A stretch of 64,000 nt of DNA, taken from Collinsella sp. GTDB taxonomy: Bacteria; Actinomycetota; Coriobacteriia; Coriobacteriales; Coriobacteriaceae. This document shows positions 1 through 8,823 of this stretch, piece after piece. Each line of letters starts with the position of its first letter. Positions within the stretch are counted from its first letter, which is position 1. The stretch is from NCBI GenBank assembly GCA_018376905.1, contig JAHAAK010000006.1:24061-88060 (forward strand), in the 5' to 3' direction. The notes beneath the pieces were generated by a model. The model was not told where the DNA came from, made no database searches, and was given only the letters and a program-made list of their open reading frames with translations. The position numbers were made by a program, and so were the translations under genes.

Positions 1-1161
1 GTCGCCCACTACGGCACCAACGTTGTCGGCCTTACGCTCGACGAAGGCGGCATCCCCGATACCGCCGAGGCTCGCTTCGCCATCGCCGAGCACATCGTGG
101 CCGAGGCTGCCCGTTACGGCATCGGACCGGACCGCATCCTCATCGACTGCCTGGTCATGACCGCCTCGACCAACCAGCGCCAGGCCGAGCAGATCCTGCG
201 CGCCATGTCCCTGTGCAAGGAGCGCCTGGGCGTCAAATGCGCGCTCGGCGTGTCGAACATCAGCTTTGGCCTGCCTGCCCGCCCGCTGCTGGGTTCGGTC
301 TTTTTGGCCGCCGCCTTTGGCGCGGGCCTGGACGCCCCCATCATGAACCCGGGTTCCAAGCGCTTTATGGACACCGTCTACAGCTATCGCGTCCTGAGCG
401 TTGAGGACGAGGGCTCGACCGGATACATCGAGCGCTACGCCGGCTGGACCGATCCGTATAAGATCGCCGCAAACCCGGCAGCAGCTCAGGCCACATCGAG
501 TGATGCCGCGCCTGCTGCAAGCGCCCCCGGCACCGACGGCAACGACGACCCGATTCGACGCATGGTCGTCTCGGGCCGCAAAGGCGAGATCGCTGCCGAG
601 ACCGAGCGCCTGCTGGCCGACCACGACGCCATGGACCTCATCAACAATCACTTTATCCCCGCCCTCGACGAAGTTGGCGTCCTCTTTGACCAGGGCAAGT
701 TCTTCTTGCCGCAGCTCATGGCCTCGGCCGAGGCCGCGCGCGTGGGCTTCGACACCATCAAGCGCCTGATGCCCGCCGGCGAGATTGCCGACAAGGGCAA
801 AATCTGCGTGGCCACCGTCAAGGGCGACATCCACGATATTGGCAAGAACATCGTCAAAATGCTGCTCGACAACTACGGCTACACCGTCTTTGACCTGGGT
901 CGCGACGTCGATCCGCAGGAAGTACTCAAGACCGTCAAGGAGCGCGACATCAAACTCGTCGGCCTCTCGGCGCTTATGACTACCACAGTCGTCGCCATGG
1001 AGGAGACCATCAAGCTGCTTCATACTGAGGTGCCGGGCGTCAAGATCATCGTGGGCGGCGCCGTACTCACCCCCGAATACGCCAAGCAGATCGGCGCGGA
1101 CTACTACGCCAAGGACGCCGCCGAAAGCGCTCGCATCGCCGAAGAGGTCTTTGGGCAGTAA
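1..1161 (+). CDS. metH: Cobalamin-dependent methionine synthase, C-terminal part (partial at window start)
   Basis: The reading frame is open from base 1, so the gene starts outside the window. The first part resembles the methyltetrahydrofolate-binding (pterin-binding, TIM-barrel) domain, with LIDCLVMTAS and GVSNISFGLP. A linker rich in Ala and Ser follows. Next come the cobalamin cap and Rossmann domains with the signature GDIHDIGKNIV, whose histidine is the lower cobalt ligand, and a second conserved stretch [10 protein letters not shown]. The protein stops right after the B12 domain, so it lacks the SAM-dependent reactivation domain of E. coli MetH. Short MetH forms of this kind are known in anaerobes. 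The role is methyl transfer from methyl-THF to homocysteine in the cytoplasm. A corrinoid methyltransferase for another substrate is the main alternative, because the homocysteine domain cannot be seen. Confidence 0.85.
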   Translation, partial: VAHYGTNVVGLTLDEGGIPDTAEARFAIAEHIVAEAARYGIGPDRILIDCLVMTASTNQRQAEQILRAMSLCKERLGVKCALGVSNISFGLPARPLLGSVFLAAAFGAGLDAPIMNPGSKRFMDTVYSYRVLSVEDEGSTGYIERYAGWTDPYKIAANPAAAQATSSDAAPAASAPGTDGNDDPIRRMVVSGRKGEIAAETERLLADHDAMDLINNHFIPALDEVGVLFDQGKFFLPQLMASAEAARVGFDTIKRLMPAGEIADKGKICVATVKGDIHDIGKNIVKMLLDNYGYTVFDLGRDVDPQEVLKTVKERDIKLVGLSALMTTTVVAMEETIKLLHTEVPGVKIIVGGAVLTPEYAKQIGADYYAKDAAESARIAEEVFGQ

Positions 1162-1186
1162 CACAACGGAAACAACCGAGCACCAA

Positions 1187-1224
1187 AACGTGCCGCACGC
1201 GCCACTTGCCACGTGCGGCACGTT
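1187..1224 (+). terminator. Hairpin after metH
   Basis: A perfect 13-bp inverted repeat (AACGTGCCGCACG at 1187-1199, its complement at 1212-1224) encloses a 12-nt loop. It lies 25 nt after the metH stop and 45 nt before the next start. There is no long T tract after it, so it may be a weak terminator or a processing/stability hairpin rather than a strong Rho-independent terminator. Confidence 0.5.
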
Positions 1225-1269
1225 AGAATAGAAAAGACTATGCTCGTTTTGGCAGATAGGAGCGCAAGG

Positions 1270-2634
1270 ATGGCGATCACGCCCGCAGAAATCGCGGAAA
1301 CCCGCGGCATGGTTGAGGAACAGAACCTCGACATCAGGACCATCACCATGGGTGTTTCGCTCATGGGTTGCGGTGACGAGAACCTCGACCGCATGTGCAC
1401 GAAGATCTACGACCACGTGACGCACACGGCTGAGCATCTGGTCGAGACCGCCGAGAACCTCGAGCGCGAGTACGGCATCCCCATCGTCAACAAGCGCGTT
1501 TCCGTCACCCCGGTGGCGCAGATCGCCGCATGCTGCAAGGATGAGGACCTCACCCCCATCGCGCATGCCCTCGACCGCGCGGCCGAGACGCTCGGCATCG
1601 ATTACCTGGGCGGCTTCTCCGCACTCGTCCAGAAGGGCATCGGCGGCGCCGACCGCCGCGTCATCCAGTCCATCCCCCAGGCGCTCGCCACCACGAGCCG
1701 CGTCTGCTCCAGCGTCAACGTCGCCAGCCTGCGCGCCGGTATCAACATGGATGCCGTGCTCATGGCCGCGCAGACCATCATCGATGCCGCTAAACTCACG
1801 GCCGACCAGGATTCCGTTGGCGCCTCCAAGTTTGTCTGCTTTGCCAACATGGTCGAGGACTCCCCGTTTATGGCGGGCGCCGTCCACGGCGGTGGCGAGG
1901 CCGACGCCGTCATCAACGTTGGCGTCTCGGGCCCCGGCGTTATGGCTGCTGCCTTGGAGACGCTCCCCGACTCCGCCTCGATGATGGAGGTTGCCGAGAA
2001 GATTAAGCAGACCGCCTTTAAGATCACCCGCGCCGGCGAGCTCATGAGCCGTGAGGCAGCCCGCCGTCTGGGTGTCGAGAAAGGCATTGTCGACCTGTCG
2101 CTGGCTCCCACGCCTGCCATCGGCGACTCCGTTGCCCGCATCCTCGAGATCATCGGCGTGGGCACCTGCGGTGGCCCCGGCACGACCTGCGCGCTCGCCA
2201 TGCTCAACGATGCCGTCAAGAAGGGCGGCGTCATGGCCAGTTCCAGCGTGGGCGGTCTCTCTGGCGCCTTTATCCCCGTGTCCGAGGACGCCGGCATGAT
2301 CGCCGCCGTCGAGGCCGGTGCGCTTTCGCTCGAGAAGCTCGAGGCCATGACCTGCGTGTGCTCCGTTGGCCTGGACATGATTGCCATCCCCGGCGACACC
2401 CCGGTTGAGACCATCGCCGGCATCATCGCCGACGAGATGGCCATCGGCGTCATCAACAACAAGACCACGGCCGTGCGCGTGATTCCCGCCATCGGCAAGG
2501 GCGTGGGCGACTGCGTCGAGTACGGCGGCCTGTTTGGCCGTGCGCCCATCATGCCGGTGAACCCCAACGCCGGCACCGTGCTTGCCCACCGTGGTGGACG
2601 CTTCCCGGCGCCGCTGAACTCGCTGAAGAACTAG
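1270..2634 (+). CDS. DUF711 / UPF0210 (PFL) family protein
   Basis: A 454-aa protein of the DUF711 family, annotated elsewhere as 'PFL family protein' because of a distant relation to glycyl-radical enzyme folds. Its biochemical role is not established. Family-like stretches include [13 protein letters not shown] near the N-terminus, [17 protein letters not shown] in the middle and [20 protein letters not shown] towards the end. The chosen start at 1270 has AGGAG at 1258-1262, seven bases upstream. An earlier in-frame start at 1213 would run into the hairpin after metH and is less likely. Family members often sit beside a small ACT-domain protein; none is seen here. It is transcribed in the same direction as metH. 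Confidence 0.85.
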   Translation: MAITPAEIAETRGMVEEQNLDIRTITMGVSLMGCGDENLDRMCTKIYDHVTHTAEHLVETAENLEREYGIPIVNKRVSVTPVAQIAACCKDEDLTPIAHALDRAAETLGIDYLGGFSALVQKGIGGADRRVIQSIPQALATTSRVCSSVNVASLRAGINMDAVLMAAQTIIDAAKLTADQDSVGASKFVCFANMVEDSPFMAGAVHGGGEADAVINVGVSGPGVMAAALETLPDSASMMEVAEKIKQTAFKITRAGELMSREAARRLGVEKGIVDLSLAPTPAIGDSVARILEIIGVGTCGGPGTTCALAMLNDAVKKGGVMASSSVGGLSGAFIPVSEDAGMIAAVEAGALSLEKLEAMTCVCSVGLDMIAIPGDTPVETIAGIIADEMAIGVINNKTTAVRVIPAIGKGVGDCVEYGGLFGRAPIMPVNPNAGTVLAHRGGRFPAPLNSLKN

Positions 2635-2651
2635 CCTAGGGATTTGGGCGA

Positions 2652-2793
2652 GGAGCCCCGCTGCCCGACGGCAGGCATATAAGGTCGCCTGCTCGGACAG
2701 TCCTGGCTCGCACGGAGAGCACATTAAGTGCTCTCCGGCTCGTGCGGAACTCGCGATCGACCTTATATGCCTGCCGCCGGGCAGCGGGGCTCC
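2652..2793 (+). other. Nested long-hairpin element, copy 1 (candidate structured RNA)
   Basis: Arms of 36 nt at 2652-2687 and 2758-2793 pair with a single mismatch. Inside sits a 9-bp stem (2714-2722 with 2728-2736) closed by the loop ATTAA. Flanking the inner stem are ACAGTCCTG (2697-2705, 8 nt before it) and GTGCGGAACTC (5 nt after it). The same core with the same spacing occurs on the minus strand at 24451-24591, where the arms differ in sequence but also pair. The element starts 18 nt after the DUF711 stop codon, so it is probably part of that mRNA's 3' end. Family unknown; compare with the Rfam motif Collinsella-1. Confidence 0.7.
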
Positions 2794-2908
2794 CGCACAA
2801 CGGGACCTCGGTTGGGTTCTGTCCCTTTGGCAGTCGCTTCGCTTCTGCCCATCCTGGCTGATGCCGGTGGTTTGGCGTTGGAACGGTTCTTTCTGATATA
2901 TGCTGGTT

Positions 2909-2941
2909 GCGGCTCTTCTTTTTGGGAGGGGCCGCTTTTTT
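2909..2941 (+). terminator. Hairpin with T tract ahead of the methyltransferase gene
   Basis: GCGGC (2909-2913) pairs with GCCGC (2931-2935), extended by weaker pairs, and is followed at once by a run of six T. It is 20 nt upstream of the methyltransferase start. It may end transcription from the DUF711 gene or act as an attenuator for the next gene. Apart from this and the nested hairpin, the 326-base gap 2635-2960 shows no other feature. Confidence 0.5.
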
Positions 2942-2960
2942 GTTGTGAGGGGGATGGCCC

Positions 2961-3848
2961 GTGGCTGATGATTTGGTTCGTTCTGAGCTGCTTTCCGTGG
3001 ATTGGAATGATGAATGGATGCGCCTGCAGGCTGCTCGGCATCGGGCTGATGATTCTTTTGAGTGGGATAAGCGGGCTCGGCATTTTCGGCCGTTGGAGAC
3101 TGCCCCTTATGCTCGGGATTTTATAAAGCTGTTGGCGTTGAAGCCTGGTGAGTCGGTGCTTGATATGGGGTGTGGGGCTGGGTCGATTGCTATTCCGCTT
3201 GCTCAGGCTGGGCATTCCGTGATTGCTGCCGACTTCTCTCCTGCCATGTTGGGCACGCTTGATGCCGGCATTGAGTATTACGGGCTCGAAGATCTTATTA
3301 CGCCGCTTGAGCTTGCTTGGGATGATGATTGGGATTTGGTTGGACCGGTCGCGAAAGCGGTGGATGTTGCCTTTGCCAGTCGCTCTGTCACCACGACCAA
3401 CCTAAAAGGCGCGCTTGCCAAGCTCGACCGCACGGCTCGCCGGCGTTGTGCTGTCACGATGGTCGCCAACTCCAGCCCGCGCTACGACCTGCACGTGATG
3501 AACGCCATCGGCGCCTCGGTTACCTGCAGTAATGGCTTTGTGTACGCCTTCAACATCCTCATTCAGATGGGTGCGTTGCCGCAGGTTACGTACTTTGAAT
3601 CGCCTCGTCGCGATACCTTCGATAGCCTTGAGGCAGGTGTGGCAGACTTCTCCCGTATGCTTGAGCATGGCAACGAGGATAAGGTCGACCGTCTGCGCGA
3701 CTACATCGCCCAGCACATGATCGAGAATCCCCATGCCGGTGAGCCGGGCTCCAAGGGCGTGCCGCAGGGGCGCTATATGCTCGATCATGTCCGCAAGGTT
3801 CGTTGGGCGTTTATTGCATGGGAGCCGGTCTCTGCGCCCAGCTCATAG
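2961..3848 (+). CDS. Class I SAM-dependent methyltransferase
   Basis: A 295-aa cytoplasmic methyltransferase with a Rossmann fold. Motif I is VLDMGCGAGSIAIPLA at about residues 66-81, followed by VIAADFSPAMLG, the acidic end of strand 2 that holds the SAM ribose. The substrate cannot be told from the sequence. Start is GTG at 2961, preceded by GAGGGGGA six bases upstream; an ATG a few bases earlier is out of frame. Odd point: the first roughly 400 bases prefer T-ending codons (gct, ctt, gat, att), while the rest uses the C/G-ending codons typical of the neighbours, so codon usage changes inside the gene. Confidence 0.8.
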   Translation: MADDLVRSELLSVDWNDEWMRLQAARHRADDSFEWDKRARHFRPLETAPYARDFIKLLALKPGESVLDMGCGAGSIAIPLAQAGHSVIAADFSPAMLGTLDAGIEYYGLEDLITPLELAWDDDWDLVGPVAKAVDVAFASRSVTTTNLKGALAKLDRTARRRCAVTMVANSSPRYDLHVMNAIGASVTCSNGFVYAFNILIQMGALPQVTYFESPRRDTFDSLEAGVADFSRMLEHGNEDKVDRLRDYIAQHMIENPHAGEPGSKGVPQGRYMLDHVRKVRWAFIAWEPVSAPSS

Positions 3849-4006
3849 CCTGTTCGCAGCCCGCACCGCCCACTCACTCGGCATCCGCATTCTTTTTGAA
3901 CTGGGCAAACGCACTCCACACCACGCCGTTCCTGCGCTATCGTGGGACAGCTCACGTAGAATAAGGCCCCGTCGCGGGGCGCCCCATACATAGAAAGCGA
4001 GAACCC

Positions 4007-4306
4007 ATGGCACTGACAGGAGCACAGGTCAAGCAGCTTCGCAGCATGGCCCATCACCTCAACCCCGCCATCATCATCGGCAAGTCCGACGTCAACGAGG
4101 GCACCGTCGAGCAGACGGTCGCCTACCTGGAGAAGCACGAGCTCGTTAAGTGCTCCGTGCTCGATGGCTCCAGCCTTTCCGCCCGCGAGGCCGCCGAGGA
4201 GCTCGCCGAGCGTTGCCACGCCGAGGTCGTCCAGGTCATCGGCCGCAAGTTCTCACTGTATCGCGAGTCCTCGCGCAAGGACATCGAGAAGATCAAGCTC
4301 GTCTAA
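4007..4306 (+). CDS. yhbY: YhbY-type CRM-domain RNA-binding protein
   Basis: A 99-aa protein made almost entirely of one CRM (YhbY) domain. Family features are LRSMAHHLNPAIIIGKSDV, with the GxxG-like loop, and the C-terminal VVQVIGRKFSLYRES. YhbY proteins bind pre-50S ribosomal particles and take part in ribosome assembly. The start ATG follows AAAGCGAGAACCC, a weak ribosome binding site. It stands as a single gene with its own terminator, converging on the large regulator gene on the other strand. Confidence 0.92.
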   Translation: MALTGAQVKQLRSMAHHLNPAIIIGKSDVNEGTVEQTVAYLEKHELVKCSVLDGSSLSAREAAEELAERCHAEVVQVIGRKFSLYRESSRKDIEKIKLV

Positions 4307-4343
4307 GAGCCAATGATCCGGCGAGCCAACACATAGCAAGCTT

Positions 4344-4378
4344 ACGGGTGCCCAAGTACTTCGGGCGCCCGTTTTTTA
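4344..4378 (+). terminator. Rho-independent terminator after yhbY
   Basis: ACGGGTGCCC and GGGCGCCCGT form a GC-rich stem closed by AAGTACTTC, followed by six T. It ends yhbY and overlaps by three bases the stop codon of the convergent regulator gene. Confidence 0.85.
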
Positions 4379-7375
4379 TCGCTCGACCAGCACGCGATTG
4401 AGCCGCCCCTCCACCAAGCGCTCGTATAGACGCCGCGTCTCGGGCTCGGGCACGCCATTGACCTGCTCCCTCAGGTGGTGCATATGCCCGCTGTACAGCT
4501 CGACGATATCGCGCCGCCGCCCCGCCGCACTGTAGACGCGCATGGCGCAGCGCACCATATCCTCACGCGCCGTTTCCTGTCGAAGCCCCGACTCCGCCAG
4601 CCAAATCGCCGACTGCAGATCGTTTTCTTCTAGAGCGGCATTTGCTCCCTTAATCATGCAATCGATGTACTTTGACTGCATAATGCGCCGCATGCGCAAA
4701 AAGTAGGTGGGATTACAGCCATTGGGAACATACAGCGGTCCGGCATAAAGCTGCTCAATCTTAAGGCACAGCTCAACTAAATGGGGCCCGCGCGCACCCG
4801 TGCGATTTCCCAAAACCTCGCGGCTTATCTGGTCAAACAGCCGTACATCGGTCTTGACGTAGTCGCCGTTGAGCCCAATGCATTCATTTTGGATGAGCAC
4901 GCACGACTTGCCATCCGGCGTCGGTCCCAAAGCCGACCGCAAGCGCGATATCGTCGAGTACAGGTTGTTGCGGGCGCTATTGAACTCGGCATGGGGCCAC
5001 AGCTCCATGGCCAGCGTCTCACGATCGACGAGCGCATCCATGCCCAGCGCAAGCCGCTCGGCAAGCGTCGCCGCCTTCTTGCGGCGCCACATTTTGTCCG
5101 TGATGGGAAACCCGTCGCGCTCGGCGCGAAACGCACCAAACATGCGAATCTCGATATGGTCGATGGTATCAACGGCTTCAACCTCGCCGGCCTGGAATAG
5201 GCGCTCGCCCTCCCCTTCCAAATCGTCGCGCAGCGAGTACCGCGACAGCTCGCGCACGGGAAGCTTCTTGCGTATCCTGGCCGCCGGCTCGCCCAGACAA
5301 TGCATGGCAAGGCGCGCAAAGAGCCGATACGATGGCTCTAGAATCCCCGCACGATTCATGGACATCCAGGCCGCAAGATCGCTGTCTCGGCCCGCACAGG
5401 CCAAATGCAGCGCCACCATCCAGGCTTCTGCGCCACCAACCTGCGTCTGGCTTATATCGAGTAGCTCCGCTTCCTCGCGTACCGAAACCATCGAGGTGTT
5501 ACGCAGATATGCCGCGCGCTCCAGCAGCAATGCGTTATCGCGCATGTACCCAATCGACTCCTCGGCAAGTTTGAGCACTTGGACCGCACGGAACTTTGCA
5601 TTAACCGGCCGTCCCTCTGCCAGCGACTGCCAGCCTTCTAGCAACAGGCCAAACAGCTGAATCTGGTTGTCGCGCATGCGCACGGCAAAACGATCGAGCT
5701 CGTTGAACGCCGCGTCGTCGGTTACCGGCAAGCCGGAAAGGAGCCGCCGTGCCGCCAACACCATGCGCACCCAGATAGCCATCGCCTTAAGCCCACGTAC
5801 GTCGAGCGCCTCCCGCACCATCGTCATCTCGTCGTCGCGCTCGTCGGTTCCCGCAAACGACCCGTCAAAGAGCTCCACCAGCATACTATCGGCCCGTATA
5901 ACAATCCCCGCGATGTCGAGCTCGCAGTCGTAGGCCTTGCTCGTTTTGAGCTGCTGTAGAACGCCGCCGTCATCTCCCCGTTCGGTCAGGCATCGCTTGA
6001 CCTCGATATGCGCGGACAGCATGTCGAGTGCGGTGTGGGACGTCTCTATTTCTGGCACGGCCAGGTTCGTAGGAAGCCCAAGCCCGTTGTCCCCATAGCA
6101 AACAGCCGTCAGTGTCTGGGCCACCCTCCATGAAACAGGGTCTATTTCGCAGGCCGCCCGTTCGCCCCCGCGCTCGATGACCGATGCCATATAGCGAGCA
6201 AGCTTTGTATTGGACACGCTGACCGCTGCCAGATATACGCCAAGCGCCTCGGCAGGCGTTGGCTCTGGAGCCGGATCGTCGGCATCGATCGTGCCCAGCG
6301 CTGCTCGGCAGATATCGGCCCCGTGCCCCGTCAGAGCAAGATCGACCCCATACTGACCAGCAAGTTCAAGGACCGCTTCACGGTCCAAAAAGGCGTCCGC
6401 CAGGCCCATCGCCGCATCGCATCGGCCCGCCTTAAGCAAAATCCGGGCCGCCCTCGGAACAAGTTCGGGGCGAACCTCGGCCACCAACTTACGCAAGCGC
6501 AAGCGTCCGTTATCCTCCGTGCCCAGACACGTAAAACTCCGCTCGGCGGGATCCAAGCCAAAGATCGGGTAGTCGCGTACAAAGTAGGACTGGTCGACCA
6601 TCGACAGCCTCACCCCACAGGCCTCGAGTTCCGCGATATTGCCCTCGCCCATCAAAACCATGAGACATGCCACGCAAAACAGCGCATTATTGTCGAGCGA
6701 AGCCAGATCGGCAAGTGCCGCGCCACATACGTTGACAATCTCGTTTTCGAGCAGACCGGCTACGTCACCTTGGCCATACAGACCCGTCTGCAATGCCGAA
6801 ACGAGCTCGGGCACGCCCTGCGTGAGCTGATAAAAGTCGAGCGATGTGCTGATCGAAAACGCCGATGCCCACGCCGAATACTCATAGGCATGCACCTTGA
6901 GCATCTGCGCATTGATCTTAACCGAATCGCCCAGCCCATGAATCAGCTGACGATTTGAAGGACGGCAGGAGATAAAGACCCCTACCCCCATAGCGCGCAG
7001 GCCGCGAATCCTGTCGATGAGGTCTTCGGTATCGTGCTGATCGAGGTTTGGCACATTATCAATCGCGATAAGAGAGTGCGGTTTGTCTTTGAGTTCTTCG
7101 GTAACCACCTCGAGCTGCATAAACACCTCGCGTCCAATAGCGCGATCGGCCTCGATAATCCGCACGGGGCCTCGCGTCGGGTCGCATTTAACCTCATGGG
7201 TGTACTGCAGCAGCACCGAGGTCTTCCCAAACCCGTCGGGCGCATAAAGCAACACGATGCCGGCCTTTCGGCCCTTGGCGATAAGCTCATTCATCAAGCG
7301 TTCGCGTCGCACCATATAGCCTCCGCCCAGCGGCATCAGCTCGAGGTCGTCTATACCGCTCAAATCGTTTACCAT
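4376..7375 (-). CDS. Large ATPase regulator with SARP/BTAD-type DNA-binding end
   Basis: A 999-aa transcription regulator. The N-terminal NTPase domain has a Walker A motif APDGFGKTS (residues 45-53) and a Walker-B-like LIAIDNVP near residue 100, as in MalT/LAL regulators. A long helical, TPR-like middle follows. From about residue 735 there is an OmpR/SARP-type winged helix (IEIRMFGAFRAERDGFPI ... ELWPHAEFNSARNNLYSTIS), then a bacterial transcriptional activation (BTAD) helical domain to the end. This reverses the usual MalT layout, which ends in a LuxR helix-turn-helix. RBS GAGGAG lies before the ATG. It is monocistronic and neither neighbour suggests its target. Large regulators like this are frequent in Coriobacteriia. 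Confidence 0.8.
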   Translation of the reverse strand: MVNDLSGIDDLELMPLGGGYMVRRERLMNELIAKGRKAGIVLLYAPDGFGKTSVLLQYTHEVKCDPTRGPVRIIEADRAIGREVFMQLEVVTEELKDKPHSLIAIDNVPNLDQHDTEDLIDRIRGLRAMGVGVFISCRPSNRQLIHGLGDSVKINAQMLKVHAYEYSAWASAFSISTSLDFYQLTQGVPELVSALQTGLYGQGDVAGLLENEIVNVCGAALADLASLDNNALFCVACLMVLMGEGNIAELEACGVRLSMVDQSYFVRDYPIFGLDPAERSFTCLGTEDNGRLRLRKLVAEVRPELVPRAARILLKAGRCDAAMGLADAFLDREAVLELAGQYGVDLALTGHGADICRAALGTIDADDPAPEPTPAEALGVYLAAVSVSNTKLARYMASVIERGGERAACEIDPVSWRVAQTLTAVCYGDNGLGLPTNLAVPEIETSHTALDMLSAHIEVKRCLTERGDDGGVLQQLKTSKAYDCELDIAGIVIRADSMLVELFDGSFAGTDERDDEMTMVREALDVRGLKAMAIWVRMVLAARRLLSGLPVTDDAAFNELDRFAVRMRDNQIQLFGLLLEGWQSLAEGRPVNAKFRAVQVLKLAEESIGYMRDNALLLERAAYLRNTSMVSVREEAELLDISQTQVGGAEAWMVALHLACAGRDSDLAAWMSMNRAGILEPSYRLFARLAMHCLGEPAARIRKKLPVRELSRYSLRDDLEGEGERLFQAGEVEAVDTIDHIEIRMFGAFRAERDGFPITDKMWRRKKAATLAERLALGMDALVDRETLAMELWPHAEFNSARNNLYSTISRLRSALGPTPDGKSCVLIQNECIGLNGDYVKTDVRLFDQISREVLGNRTGARGPHLVELCLKIEQLYAGPLYVPNGCNPTYFLRMRRIMQSKYIDCMIKGANAALEENDLQSAIWLAESGLRQETAREDMVRCAMRVYSAAGRRRDIVELYSGHMHHLREQVNGVPEPETRRLYERLVEGRLNRVLVER

Positions 7376-7763
7376 ACCCGCTCCTCAACTCGACCGTATG
7401 GACACTGTAGCCGCAAGACCATACAAGCCGCGCTATGAATAGAGCGACCTTGTGTTTTAGGTTGTCTTTTGGTACGCAAGCGGCAAGTTTTTGTACAGCG
7501 AGGGCCGATTGTTATTAATCCCCCGACTAATCGGTCTTTAAGCAGGTAAATGAGCTTGTCAGCTTGTCCCATCTAAGCGGCAGTGTAACGCAGATGAACA
7601 AGGTTCAGCCATGTCATTCAACTCGCCTAGCACCCGCTACCGTCTACGACCTTCTAGTGGCATTTTTGCATAGAATCTGGTATGGAATGAATCAAGCTGT
7701 TGGGCATCCGGCATTCGTCAAGCTTGCGCCAAGATTTTGGTCAAGCGGGCGGAAAGGGATAGC
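7376..7763. other. Intergenic region with no clear gene
   Basis: About 390 bases between the large regulator and the nagB terminator. The first 200 bases are comparatively AT-rich and must hold the promoter of the regulator on the minus strand, but I see no convincing -35/-10 pair. An open plus-strand frame from 7564 runs into nagB antisense and has no RBS or recognisable product. I see nothing else here. Confidence 0.4.
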
Positions 7764-7790
7764 AAAAAGGCCCCCGCAAAGCGGAGGCCT
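7764..7790 (-). terminator. Rho-independent terminator of nagB
   Basis: Read on the minus strand, AGGCCTCCGC-TTT-GCGGGGGCC is followed by TTTTT. It is about 34 nt after the nagB stop codon. Confidence 0.85.
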
Positions 7791-7823
7791 TAGGCAAGGC
7801 TATGTCGAGGTGCAGGATTCGCG

Positions 7824-8552
7824 CTACTCGCAGAGCGAAAGGGCGGCCTCGTCGGCAACGACAACGCAGTTGGTGTGCAGCTGCAGGATCGAAGCCGGGC
7901 ACTCGGGTGTAACCGGACCATAGCACATGTCATGCACAGCCTGAGCCTTGGCCTCGCCGTTGGCGACGACCAGGATCATGCGGGCATACATGATGGTCTG
8001 GGTACCCATGGTGTAGGCCTGACGGGGAACATCGTCGATGCTGTCGAACAGGCGGCTGTTGGCCTGAATGGTGCTCTCGGTGAGGTCGACACAGTGCGTG
8101 CCCTTGGAGAAGTGGTCATCGGGCTCGTTAAAGCCGATGTGGCCGTTGTTGCCAATGCCGAGCAGCTGCAGATCCGGGTAACCGGCGTCGGCGACAATCT
8201 TGTCGTACTCAGAGCAGGCAGCGGCGGCGTCGGGGTTGGAGCCATCGGGCACATGCGTGTTGTTCAGGTCGATGTTGATGTGATCGAAGAAGTTCTCGCG
8301 CATGAAGTAGTGATAGCTCTGGGGATCGTCGTGCGAAAGGCCGCGATACTCGTCCAGGTTGTAGGTGCTGACCTCGGCAAAGTCGACGTCGCCCTTCTCG
8401 TACCAAGCAGCGAGCTGCTTGTAGGCACCGATCGGGGTGGAGCCGGTGGCAAGGCCCAGTACACAGTCGGGCTTGAGGATAACCTGGGCCGAGATGATAT
8501 TGGCGGCCTTGCGGCTCATATCCTCGTAGTCTTTAGCTTTAATGATCTTCAT
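7824..8552 (-). CDS. nagB: Glucosamine-6-phosphate deaminase
   Basis: A 242-aa enzyme converting glucosamine-6-phosphate to fructose-6-phosphate and ammonia. The family motifs are LGLATGSTPIGAYKQL (phosphate-binding loop), YNLDEYRGL (catalytic Asp), LLGIGNNGHIGFNEP (second catalytic Asp/His region) and TMGTQTIMYAR. Length matches the short bacterial NagB form. The start at 8552 is chosen because the protein then begins MKIIKAKDY, with GAAAGGA a few bases upstream; the frame stays open further upstream but without family similarity. It has its own terminator. With glmM nearby it balances amino-sugar breakdown and synthesis. Confidence 0.95.
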   Translation of the reverse strand: MKIIKAKDYEDMSRKAANIISAQVILKPDCVLGLATGSTPIGAYKQLAAWYEKGDVDFAEVSTYNLDEYRGLSHDDPQSYHYFMRENFFDHINIDLNNTHVPDGSNPDAAAACSEYDKIVADAGYPDLQLLGIGNNGHIGFNEPDDHFSKGTHCVDLTESTIQANSRLFDSIDDVPRQAYTMGTQTIMYARMILVVANGEAKAQAVHDMCYGPVTPECPASILQLHTNCVVVADEAALSLCE

Positions 8553-8749
8553 TACGCGTCCTTTCTCGTACAAGAGAGGCAAGGCTCCCTTACAAGCACT
8601 TGCCCGCGGCCCGCGTCGGCCGCAACCAACGTGTGCGGCCACCAGGGCGAGGTCGCGTAATGTATGTGTCTCGTGTCTAGCCGCGTCGAGGCCCCTGCCC
8701 GTCCACGGTGACCCGAAGCTGTTTAGCCTCGGACGTTTCCCATCTTGCC

Positions 8750-8783
8750 ACGGAGGGCGTCCTCTTTCAAGGGCGCCCTCCGT
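8750..8783 (-). terminator. Hairpin after the PTS IIA gene
   Basis: Perfect 10-bp arms ACGGAGGGCG (8750-8759) and CGCCCTCCGT (8774-8783), 41 nt after the IIA stop on the minus strand. No T tract follows. The rest of the 270-base gap to nagB shows nothing else clear. Confidence 0.5.
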
Positions 8784-8823
8784 AAACGTGTTTGAATTGT
8801 AGGCTAATGGCCACGTGCACTTG

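Noticed and set aside
7564..7923. Plus-strand frame between the large regulator and nagB
   Set aside because: No RBS or known family, and its second half is antisense to nagB and its terminator.
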